A stretch of DNA of 9,422 nt from an uncultured Bacilli bacterium. Its GTDB lineage: Bacteria > Bacillota_I > Bacilli_A > RF39 > UBA660. Where the stretch lies: NCBI GenBank assembly GCA_947625315.1, contig CANQOE010000033.1, positions 1 to 9,422 of the forward strand, written 5' to 3'. Below, piece by piece: positions 1 to 6,292 of the stretch (its first letter is position 1; each line of letters opens with the position of its first letter). The notes beneath the pieces are model-generated. The model did no database searches. It was given only the letters and a program-made list of their open reading frames with translations, and was not told where the DNA came from. The position numbers were made by a program, and so were the translations under genes.

Positions 1-204
1 TTCTTTCTCAGCTTTTTGAGCTGCAATTGCTTCCTCTTCTTTATTTATAAAAATAGACATGGTAGATAAATTAACACTTTTATTAAAATTTTCATTAATG
101 GCATATTTTTCAACTTTATTACATGAGGCATTTATAGTACCTATAGCAATAAAGATTATTAATGTTTTAATTATATTATTAATATAAAACATTGTTTTTT
201 TCAT
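1..204 (-). CDS. Secreted protein N-terminus, cut by the window edge (possible YabE/3D-domain type)
   Basis: Sixty-eight codons are visible and the C-terminus lies beyond position 1. The start ATG (202-204) has an SD, GAGGTGA, on the minus strand about 10 nt upstream. The product begins MKKTMFYINN, has a hydrophobic stretch at about residues 10-23, then ASC, which gives a signal peptide or an imperfect lipobox. A charged, Ala/Glu/Lys-rich segment follows (ending EEEAIAAQKAEKE) and looks like the start of a coiled or stalk region. The gene starts 50 nt after the tatD stop on the same strand, so co-transcription is likely. In Bacillus, tatD (yabD) is followed by yabE, a secreted G5/3D-domain cell wall protein. 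This suggests an equivalent here, but no 3D motif lies inside the window, so the function is inference only. Confidence 0.7.
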   Translation of the reverse strand, partial: MKKTMFYINNIIKTLIIFIAIGTINASCNKVEKYAINENFNKSVNLSTMSIFINKEEEAIAAQKAEKE

Positions 205-253
205 TTTTTATAATTCACCTCAATCGGTTGATAATATTTTATCATATATTGGC

Positions 254-1003
254 TTAAATGTCAAAGATGCGCTTAATATTTTGGTTGGTAATATTTGATA
301 AAGTATTTAAATCAACATTTAAATTTTCACATAAAAAGTTAGCTATATCTATTATATGGGCAGGTTCATTTTTCGTTCCCCGATAGGGAGTAGGAGTTAA
401 ATAGGGAGAATCAGTTTCTAAAATAATATTATCTAAAGGTATTTGTTTTAGAGTTTCAATAAGTTTAGAATTTTTAAAAGTTACAACACCATTAACACCT
501 AGACTAAATCCCATTTTTAAATATATTTTGGCAGTTTCTAAAGAGCCCGAAAAAGAATGGATAACGCCTGTTACTTTATATTCTTTTAAAATATTAATGG
601 TATCTTCAGTAGCTTCGCGACTATGAATAATAACAGGTAATTTATAGTCTTGAGCTATTTGTAATTGTTTTTTAAATAAAGCTATTTGGGCTTGTTTATT
701 TTCTTTAGTATAGTGATAATCTAAACCAATTTCGCCAATAGCAATTATTTTCGGATTATTTAAGTTTGTTATAATAAAATCTAAATCAGCATCAGAGTAA
801 GTATCAACATTTTCAGGGTGGATACCTATTGCTCCATACATATTTTTATATTTATTAATTAAACTTAATACTTCTTTATTAGAGCTAGCATCACAACCAT
901 TGTTAATTATGCGATTTATTTGGTTGTTTTGAGCATTATTTAAAACTTCTGGAATGTTTTCATAATATTCTTTGTATATGTGAGCATGAGTATCTGTAAA
1001 CAT
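254..1003 (-). CDS. tatD: TatD family metal-dependent hydrolase (DNase)
   Basis: A 249-residue cytoplasmic TIM-barrel hydrolase of the usual TatD length (about 255). Metal-binding motifs are intact: DTHAH (H6, H8), GEIGLDYH (E91), PVIIHSRE (H127), VIHSFSG (H149) and LETDSPYL (D198). Family members are metal-dependent 3'-5' exonucleases/DNases linked to DNA repair and turnover; the exact substrate here cannot be read from sequence. I chose the ATG at 1003 because it has an SD, GAAGGTG, 6 nt upstream and the product starts with the family-typical MFTDTHAH. The frame stays open to 1051, but that extension runs through the promoter. A consensus promoter lies at 1023-1051. The gene is divergent from rpiB and probably co-transcribed with the secreted protein downstream. 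Confidence 0.95.
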   Translation of the reverse strand: MFTDTHAHIYKEYYENIPEVLNNAQNNQINRIINNGCDASSNKEVLSLINKYKNMYGAIGIHPENVDTYSDADLDFIITNLNNPKIIAIGEIGLDYHYTKENKQAQIALFKKQLQIAQDYKLPVIIHSREATEDTINILKEYKVTGVIHSFSGSLETAKIYLKMGFSLGVNGVVTFKNSKLIETLKQIPLDNIILETDSPYLTPTPYRGTKNEPAHIIDIANFLCENLNVDLNTLSNITNQNIKRIFDI

Positions 1004-1022
1004 TTTCTTCACCTTCTTTATA

Positions 1023-1051
1023 ATTATATAGAAAAATAAATTTAATGTCAA
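1023..1051 (-). promoter_or_regulatory. SigA-type promoter of tatD
   Basis: On the minus strand, TTGACA (1046-1051) and TATAAT (1023-1028) are separated by exactly 17 nt, so both hexamers match the consensus. The predicted transcription start, near 1016, falls at the SD GAAGGTG (1010-1016), giving a leader of only about 13 nt. Confidence 0.85.
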
Positions 1052-1098
1052 TTTAAAGTATAATTAAAAGTTTTTTTATTTTCTATTTTATCTTTATT

Positions 1099-1107
1099 TG
1101 ATACAAT
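1099..1107 (+). promoter_or_regulatory. Extended -10 promoter element of rpiB
   Basis: TGATACAAT reads as an extended -10 (TG-n-TACAAT). No good -35 hexamer lies 17 nt upstream, which an extended -10 can tolerate. Six nt separate it from the SD AGGAGG (1114-1119), so the expected transcript starts almost at the SD. Confidence 0.55.
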
Positions 1108-1125
1108 AAAAATAGGAGGAATATT

Positions 1126-1566
1126 ATGAAGATATATATTGGATGTGATCATCGCGGTTTAGCTTTAAAAAAAGAATTAATTGCTTATTTAAAAGAAGAA
1201 AATAGAGAAGTTTTAGATATTGGTTTAGAAAATAGTGAAGCAGATGATTATCCTATGTTTGCTTTTAAATTAGGAGAATTAGTTAGAGATAATAAAGCTT
1301 TAGGAATTCTTATATGTGGTTCGGGAGTTGGTATGAGTATTGCCGCGAATAAAGTTAAAGGAATTAGATGTGTGAGAGCAGTTTCTATTGATGATGCTTT
1401 TAAAGGTAAAAATCATAATGGAGCCAATGTAATAGCTATAGGTAGTGAAGTAACAACTGATATAAATATTGTTAAAGAAATGGTAGATACTTTTATTGAT
1501 ACTAATATGCCTATTAAAGAAGCTTATCAAAAACGCGTTAAAATGATTGAAGATTATGAGGCTTAG
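1126..1566 (+). CDS. rpiB: Ribose 5-phosphate isomerase B (RpiB/LacAB family)
   Basis: A 146-residue cytoplasmic enzyme interconverting ribose 5-phosphate and ribulose 5-phosphate in the pentose phosphate pathway. It has normal length for the family. Visible family features are GCDHRG (D8, H9), DDYP (41-43), the active-site Cys in ILICGSGVGMSIAANK (C64, S66), the HN pair in KNHNGANVIAIGSE (H97, N98), and the C-terminal phosphate-binding QKRV (R137). The start ATG has SD AGGAGG 6 nt upstream. The gene is followed after 3 nt by a DUF1146 gene whose SD lies inside the end of rpiB, so the two are translationally close. LacA/LacB subunits share this fold, but a single gene with this motif set fits RpiB best. 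Confidence 0.95.
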   Translation: MKIYIGCDHRGLALKKELIAYLKEENREVLDIGLENSEADDYPMFAFKLGELVRDNKALGILICGSGVGMSIAANKVKGIRCVRAVSIDDAFKGKNHNGANVIAIGSEVTTDINIVKEMVDTFIDTNMPIKEAYQKRVKMIEDYEA

Positions 1567-1569
1567 TTT

Positions 1570-1752
1570 ATGAAAATAGAAATATATTTATATGTGTTTT
1601 TTACCTTACTTAGTGTTTATATGTTAAATGGGGTAAACTTTAATTTAATTATGAAAAAAGGTAAAAATATTGAAGCTAAAGTTTTAGTTTTGGCTTTAAG
1701 TTTTTGTTTTAGTTATTTACTTACGAATTTTGTGATGGCTTTTATTGCTTAA
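1570..1752 (+). CDS. DUF1146 (YwzB-like) small integral membrane protein
   Basis: Sixty residues with two predicted membrane segments (about 5-22 and 37-58) joined by a short Lys-rich loop (MKKGKNIEAK). The pattern of a first helix ending near YMLNGVNF, the EAKVLVLALS stretch and a terminal YLLTNFV matches the DUF1146/YwzB family, whose function is unknown. The SD (TGAGG, about 1558-1562) lies in the last codons of rpiB and the spacing between the genes is 3 nt, so the pair is an operon. The 3' end overlaps the convergent C26 gene by 36 nt (1717-1752). No terminator is visible between the two converging genes. Confidence 0.85.
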   Translation: MKIEIYLYVFFTLLSVYMLNGVNFNLIMKKGKNIEAKVLVLALSFCFSYLLTNFVMAFIA

Positions 1753-2330
1753 ACTATTAATAAAACTTTCAAATATTAACTTAGAATTATGGTCGTTTAA
1801 ACTTTCGGGATGCCATTGAACTCCTAGAAAAAATGTTTTATTTGTGTCTTCTATAGCTTCAATGACATTATCTATGGAAGTAGCACTAACAGTTAATTTT
1901 GATGATGGGATACCAGAGTAATGGCGAGAATTAACCATTATTTCTTTTTGCTTTAATATAGAAGATAATAAAGTGTTTTCTTTTATTTTAACTAAATGAT
2001 TGGTATCATAATGGTGGGTTAGAGTTATTTCTTTTTTTAAATTAAAACTCATTAATTGCATTCCTAAACAAATACCTAAAGTTGGAATGTTTTTTGGTAT
2101 AAATATTTAACTAATTTTAAATCGTTTTTAGTTAGATTATCGCCACCTGATAAGATTATACCATCACATTCCTTAACTAGTTTAATTAAATTTGGATATT
2201 TTAATGTTAGGGGTATACCAATTATTAAACAATTAGCATTTTTAAAAGTACTAAACAAATCTAGTCTAGTACCTATAAAATCTTTATTATTTTCTTGAAA
2301 TTTTCGTAAAATTATACCTATTTTTTTCAT
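1717..2330 (-). pseudogene. Class I glutamine amidotransferase-like protein (peptidase C26), broken by a -1 frameshift
   Basis: Two overlapping-frame fragments (N-terminal 2330-2076, C-terminal to 1717) together encode one C26/gamma-glutamyl hydrolase-type GATase. Adding one A to the A6 run at 2090-2095 fuses them cleanly into 204 residues reading ...KYLYQKNIPTLGICLGMQ.... The joined product has the whole catalytic triad: nucleophile Cys in GICLGM (C88), and His and Glu in VQWHPES (H174, E176), plus DGIILSGGD (56-64). It is shorter than typical PuuD-like enzymes (about 240-250). Family members hydrolyse gamma-glutamyl bonds; the substrate here is unknown. I prefer the ATG at 2330 (SD GGGAA, 5 nt upstream) over the one at 2342. 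It follows the GH25 gene closely, as an operon. The break may be a real mutation, a homopolymer sequencing or assembly error, or corrected by slippage. Confidence 0.85.
2090..2095 (-). other. Frameshift site: A6 homopolymer in the C26 gene
   Basis: The minus-strand reading is CCAAAAAACATTCC with six A. With six A the frame runs into TAG after YQKTFQL; with seven it reads YQKNIPTLGICLGM, a textbook GATase nucleophile region. The site is therefore a single-base loss relative to the expected gene. Confidence 0.85.
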
Positions 2331-2360
2331 ATATATTCCCATTAATATATATGCTTTAAA

Positions 2361-3563
2361 TTATTTTAAATACCTAATATCTATGTCGACATCCCCATTT
2401 ATTCCATCAACTTGACCATCACTACAGATTTGCCAAAATTGAAAGTCGCCTTGGTAAGTTGTTTTACTAGTATAATGAGCTAACCATATAGGGTAAGTGG
2501 TAGGCATCCAAATTTGTTCTAAATAACTTTTGGAACTATATAATAAACCATCATAACCCGCTTTTTTAACAGTGTCTAAAAAACTATTGGCCATATTAGT
2601 AAGATTGAAGAAACTTAAATTAAACTCATTATAAATATTCCAATTTTCCCAGTCAAAAGCAATTGGTAAATCAACTTTATAATCTTTAATTTGTTTTAAA
2701 ACCCAATTAGCATCTTCAATAGCTTTTTTGGAATTAGAAGCATACGAGAAAAAGTATATACCAACAGGAATATCTACCCGATTAGCTTCGGTTATATATT
2801 CTCTAAATTTAACATCTAAAAAGTTTTCTGCATCAATATCGGTATTACCCCCAACTCTTAAGATAAGAAATTCTACACCGGCATTTTTTAAAGCTTCAAA
2901 GTCTATATCACCTTGAAAACGCGAAATGTCTAATCCTATTTGAGTATTAGAAGTTTTATAATTTTTAACTATATCTGTAAAATAAGTTTTAGTTGGTTCT
3001 TTGGGGGGTTGAGGTTTATTATTAGAACTTGGCTCAGGTTCATATACATGAATTGTAAAATCTTTAGTGGTTGTATTGCCGGATGCATCTGTAGCTTTAA
3101 ATGTTAGGGGATAGTCCCCAACTGTTTCATAATCAACATCGCCAATTATTTCACAAAGAGGGGTATCATCATAATTATCGCCACATAATACTTTACTTTT
3201 AACATCCAGCGTATTTCCAACAGGGGTACTATAACTAGAACTCATTAAAATTAAAGGTTTAGTTGTATCTATAACTTTAATAGTAAATTTTTGTTTTAAT
3301 TTAATGTTATCTTCATTGATATAAGTATAAGTTATTTGTTCATCGCCGACTACTTTAGTATTTATTAAAAAATCATCAGTGATAGTTCCGTTAATGGAAG
3401 CAATAAAATCACTTACATGAACTTCACTTAAAAATTCGGTAGATAAATCTTCTTTATAAGTAATATTTACTTTAGCAAATTTAACTCTTAAATAACCATA
3501 GAGAAAGTAAATACCTACTAATAATAAAATTATAGTTAGAATAATAATTATTTTTTTCTTCAT
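2361..3563 (-). CDS. Membrane-anchored GH25 lysozyme with Ig-like domains
   Basis: A 400-residue extracellular peptidoglycan hydrolase of N-acetylmuramidase type. Domains in order: Lys-rich N-terminus and signal anchor (about 4-25); an Ig-like region (about 31-99); a second Ig-like, DUF5011-type domain (about 100-175, ending GDYPLTFKATDASGNTTTKD) with a close Cys pair, C127 and C137, that could form a disulfide; a Pro/Asn-rich linker (176-195); and the GH25 domain (about 205-400). The catalytic region is recognisable from GLDISRFQG (D212), FDWENW (D304, E306), PIWLAHY and FQFWQICSDGQVDG. The start ATG has SD AAGGAG 6 nt upstream and a TATAAT further upstream. The gene is followed after 30 nt by the broken C26 gene. 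It probably acts in wall remodelling; a role in attacking other cells is less likely because it is anchored. Confidence 0.93.
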   Translation of the reverse strand: MKKKIIIILTIILLLVGIYFLYGYLRVKFAKVNITYKEDLSTEFLSEVHVSDFIASINGTITDDFLINTKVVGDEQITYTYINEDNIKLKQKFTIKVIDTTKPLILMSSSYSTPVGNTLDVKSKVLCGDNYDDTPLCEIIGDVDYETVGDYPLTFKATDASGNTTTKDFTIHVYEPEPSSNNKPQPPKEPTKTYFTDIVKNYKTSNTQIGLDISRFQGDIDFEALKNAGVEFLILRVGGNTDIDAENFLDVKFREYITEANRVDIPVGIYFFSYASNSKKAIEDANWVLKQIKDYKVDLPIAFDWENWNIYNEFNLSFFNLTNMANSFLDTVKKAGYDGLLYSSKSYLEQIWMPTTYPIWLAHYTSKTTYQGDFQFWQICSDGQVDGINGDVDIDIRYLK

Positions 3564-3586
3564 ATGAAACTCCTTTTATTACCTTA

Positions 3587-3592
3587 ATTATA
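3587..3592 (-). promoter_or_regulatory. -10 element of the GH25 gene
   Basis: A perfect TATAAT on the minus strand lies 11 nt upstream of the SD AAGGAG (3570-3575). The -35 region is only T-rich with no clear hexamer. It lies just downstream of the terminator hairpin at 3608-3647, so the GH25 gene appears to have its own transcript. Confidence 0.5.
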
Positions 3593-3607
3593 CCTTAAAT
3601 AACTATT

Positions 3608-3647
3608 AAAAAAAAGCTATTTTGCTAAAAAAACAAAATAACTTTTT
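3608..3647 (-). terminator. Rho-independent terminator between the LtaS-type gene and the GH25 gene
   Basis: Arms at 3634-3647 and 3611-3624 pair over 14 bp in the minus-strand RNA (one U-G wobble) around a 9-nt loop. The hairpin is followed by a run of eight U, part of it in the stem. The wobble becomes an A/C mismatch on the plus strand, which favours the minus orientation. The stem is AU-rich, as expected in this genome. Confidence 0.6.
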
Positions 3648-3698
3648 AGATATTACTTTTCAATATCGTTAATACTTATAATATTAGATTGATATTAA

Positions 3699-3745
3699 AA
3701 AATAAATATGTACATTAGTAATACCTGTATGTACATATTTATTTT
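3699..3745. repeat. Perfect 17-bp inverted repeat with nested palindromes
   Basis: The arm at 3699-3715 (AAAATAAATATGTACAT) is perfectly complementary to 3729-3745 around a 13-nt spacer. Each arm carries the palindrome ATGTACAT. It lies 40 nt beyond the LtaS-type stop and ends in a short U-rich tract on both strands, so a weak bidirectional terminator is possible. The nested palindromes would also suit a paired operator. The rest of the 3564-3784 gap holds the terminator at 3608-3647 and the GH25 promoter; I see no ORF in it. Confidence 0.7.
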
Positions 3746-3784
3746 AAGATTTTTTAAAATAATTATTTAACCTCTTTTTACCAA

Positions 3785-5731
3785 TTATTTAAAGATATAA
3801 TCATATATTTTATTTTTAATAATATTATTACTTAAAGTAAAATTAGTGGCCACTAAATTATTCATAGATTTAATATATTCATCTTCATTATCTAGAGTTT
3901 TACCTTCTTTTAAAGTGAAATTACCAGTATTATAAGTACCATAATCGGAAACCCAACTACGATTAGAGAATATTGCTAAACCAGGATTATCACTTAAGAT
4001 ATCTTTACCGACAATTAGACGAGAATCATATTCTACTCCAAATAAGTTTAGAAGAGTAGGTAATACATCAATTTGACTACCAACTTTATTGATAGTAATT
4101 GGCTTTTCCATTTTATTATTCCAAATAACAAAATTACTATGATTAACTTCTATAATTTCATCGCGTTGGTAAGTACTTATTTCATTTATTTCATCAACAC
4201 TTAAAGTATATGGGTAATGATCCCCAACAAAGGAAATAACTGTATCATCTAATATACCGGCTTCATCTAAAGCTTTAATTAAAGCTTCAAGAGCTCGGTC
4301 AAATTCGATTTGGGTAGCTAAATAAGCTTTAACACTATTAGAATAAGGTAGGTTTTCTACTAAAGAAATATTTTTTAAAGCAATAGAATTACCAGAAGAG
4401 TTATAAGCATAAGGAGCATGTCCCGATACCGAAACGTAATAAGTAGTAAATGGAGTTTTATCTTTATATAAAGGTAGTGTAGCATTAAACATTTCAATAT
4501 CACTTGGTAACCAAGCACAATTAATCATTTTTTCCATGCCATTGCCACAGCCAGTATAATCAGTAAAACCTAAAGTAGCCATAGTTTTATCACGGTGATA
4601 ATAAGTATAAGTCCAATTATGATAACTTTGAATGTTATAACCAATATTTTTAAAACTATTTCCTAAAGCATAAGTAATAGTTGGTTTATTACTTTTCCAT
4701 AAAGATAAGGTTTCTTGAGTTGGGACTAAACCAGTTGTAGCTTGAAATTCGCCACCAGTAGTACTTAAAAAGACGGGAGAATAGAAATTATTAAATACAA
4801 ATCCTTCATGAGTTAATTTATATAAAGTTGGTGTTAAATCTTTATCGACGGCGATCATATTGAAACCTTCGGCAAGGATAAAGATTAAATTTTTACCTTT
4901 AAACATGCCTGTATAATCATTTTGATTAGTAGGATTAGTATTTTGAAAATAACTTAAGGTATTTTTTATAGTGTTATTTGAGGCATTAGCAATTAAATTA
5001 TCAAAATCAATATTCGTAACATTATAAGTTACTTCTTTAGGTTTATTTGGTTCTTCATCTTTTTTATTAGGGTCAACATTATTATTAGTTATTAGTTGTT
5101 CTTCAAAACCAAAGATAACTCTTTTAATATCTAAACGCATATAAGTTGCTAAACCAAATTTTTCCACTGTTTTAATTTCATTATTAATATTATAATATAA
5201 ATTATAAGCCCCATATAACTCTTTTTTATCAAAGAATAAAGATAATAAACAAATAACATAAATAATTATAGCTAAGGCTAATCTAACAATAGAAGTTTTA
5301 GGATGATTTCTTTTAAAATTAAGACGTTTATTAAAAATAATTAAAAGAATAAAAGGAATTAAATAAAGAATAATTACTCCAATATTTTTAAAAATAGTTT
5401 CCCAAATCATATTTTGAAATTCGCCAATATTTTGAGCTAAACCAATCGTATTAAATGAAAACATAACACTAAAAAGATTAAAGAATATACATTGAAAGCA
5501 ATAAAAGAATGTTATTATTAAAGTTAAAATAAAAGTTAATATTTTGTTAATTTTTTCATTAAATAATTTAGTAATAACTACTAATAAAATAATTAAAGGA
5601 ATACTAAATAATGTAGTATAAATAAGTCCAGAAGCAGATTTAACTATTAAAATTTTAGTTAATAATTCAAAATACGCTATTAAAAAAATAAAATAAAAAA
5701 TAATATTAATTTTAGAAATTTTTTGGTTCAT
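3785..5731 (-). CDS. LTA synthase family phosphoglycerol transferase (sulfatase-like)
   Basis: A 648-residue membrane enzyme of LtaS size and layout. There are about five N-terminal membrane helices (about 9-28, 36-55, 64-90, 113-134, 148-167), a linker with an acidic/Pro-rich stretch (216-233), and an extracellular sulfatase-fold domain (about 275-580). LtaS-type catalytic residues are present: E288 in FILAEGF, the nucleophile threonine T324 in STTGGEF (aligned by its spacing to EF), H438 in SGHAPYA, and D504/H505 in VGDHYPY. The expected reaction is transfer of glycerol phosphate from phosphatidylglycerol onto a lipid- or wall-linked polymer outside the membrane. Whether it is a full polymerase or a primase-like paralogue cannot be told. 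The SD is weak (GGTG, 5740-5743). The gene is divergent from the gtrA-like gene. Confidence 0.92.
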   Translation of the reverse strand: MNQKISKINIIFYFIFLIAYFELLTKILIVKSASGLIYTTLFSIPLIILLVVITKLFNEKINKILTFILTLIITFFYCFQCIFFNLFSVMFSFNTIGLAQNIGEFQNMIWETIFKNIGVIILYLIPFILLIIFNKRLNFKRNHPKTSIVRLALAIIIYVICLLSLFFDKKELYGAYNLYYNINNEIKTVEKFGLATYMRLDIKRVIFGFEEQLITNNNVDPNKKDEEPNKPKEVTYNVTNIDFDNLIANASNNTIKNTLSYFQNTNPTNQNDYTGMFKGKNLIFILAEGFNMIAVDKDLTPTLYKLTHEGFVFNNFYSPVFLSTTGGEFQATTGLVPTQETLSLWKSNKPTITYALGNSFKNIGYNIQSYHNWTYTYYHRDKTMATLGFTDYTGCGNGMEKMINCAWLPSDIEMFNATLPLYKDKTPFTTYYVSVSGHAPYAYNSSGNSIALKNISLVENLPYSNSVKAYLATQIEFDRALEALIKALDEAGILDDTVISFVGDHYPYTLSVDEINEISTYQRDEIIEVNHSNFVIWNNKMEKPITINKVGSQIDVLPTLLNLFGVEYDSRLIVGKDILSDNPGLAIFSNRSWVSDYGTYNTGNFTLKEGKTLDNEDEYIKSMNNLVATNFTLSNNIIKNKIYDYIFK

Positions 5732-5749
5732 AATACATACACCATTTAT

Positions 5750-5755
5750 ATTATA
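5750..5755 (-). promoter_or_regulatory. -10 element of the LtaS-type gene
   Basis: TATAAT on the minus strand lies 6 nt upstream of the weak SD GGTG (5740-5743). The -35 position reads TTTTAA, a poor match. Confidence 0.5.
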
Positions 5756-5809
5756 TAAAAAAATAAAATATTTTAAAAGATATTTATTTTAATTTTAGAA
5801 AAAATTTAG

Positions 5810-5815
5810 TATAAT
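5810..5815 (+). promoter_or_regulatory. -10 element of the gtrA-like gene
   Basis: TATAAT on the plus strand lies exactly 6 nt upstream of the SD GGTGA (5822-5826). The -35 region is T/A-rich without a clear hexamer. With the LtaS-type -10 at 5750-5755 this makes a compact divergent promoter region of about 100 bp. Confidence 0.5.
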
Positions 5816-5831
5816 AAAGTTGGTGAAGATA

Positions 5832-6266
5832 ATGAAAAAAATAAAAGATTTATATAAACAATATAGAGAAATTATAAATTATTTAGTAGTGGGAGTTCTT
5901 ACGACTTTAGTTAATTTAGTTACCAAATATATTTTATTATTTACAGTTTTAGATGCTAAAAAAGCTTTTGAATTACAAACAGCTGTAGTTATTTCTTGGA
6001 TTATTTCCATTATTTTTGCTTATATTACTAATCGAGTTTTTGTATTTTGTTCTAAAGAAAAAAATATTTTAAAAGAAATATGTAGTTTTGTTATAAGTAG
6101 AATATCAACTTTATTATTAGAAATGTTTATTATGTGGTTTTTTGTAACTTTCTTAAAACTTAATTCTAATATTTGGGTTATTATTTGGACATTAGTATCG
6201 CAAGGATTAGTGATTGTGTTAAATTATGTATTTAGTAAATTATTGGTATTTAAAAAAAGGTACTAG
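5832..6266 (+). CDS. GtrA-family membrane protein
   Basis: A 144-residue polytopic membrane protein with four predicted helices (about 15-36, 48-68, 80-105, 112-134), the usual GtrA size. Family marks are NYLVVGVLTTLVNL near the start, YITNRVFVF at the end of helix 2, and NYVFSKLLVFKK at the C-terminus. GtrA-type proteins are thought to help move undecaprenyl-phosphate-linked sugars across the membrane for glycosylation of wall or teichoic polymers. The divergent LtaS-type gene makes an envelope-polymer role plausible. I chose the ATG at 5832 with SD GGTGA; an upstream TTG at 5820 in the same frame overlaps the predicted transcription start and is unlikely. No obvious terminator follows; its transcript would run into the structured RNA locus from the opposite side. 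Confidence 0.9.
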   Translation: MKKIKDLYKQYREIINYLVVGVLTTLVNLVTKYILLFTVLDAKKAFELQTAVVISWIISIIFAYITNRVFVFCSKEKNILKEICSFVISRISTLLLEMFIMWFFVTFLKLNSNIWVIIWTLVSQGLVIVLNYVFSKLLVFKKRY

Positions 6267-6292
6267 TAATTTTAAAAAAAATATGTTAATAT

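Noticed and set aside
1004..1051. N-terminal extension of TatD
   Set aside because: The extension would be translated from within the promoter; the ATG at 1003 has the SD and the family-typical start.
1300..1530. Minus-strand open frame of 76 codons
   Set aside because: It lies wholly inside rpiB, has no SD, and its composition is that of an antisense shadow.
2728..2916. Plus-strand open frame of 62 codons
   Set aside because: It lies inside the GH25 catalytic domain on the opposite strand, with no SD and no recognisable product.
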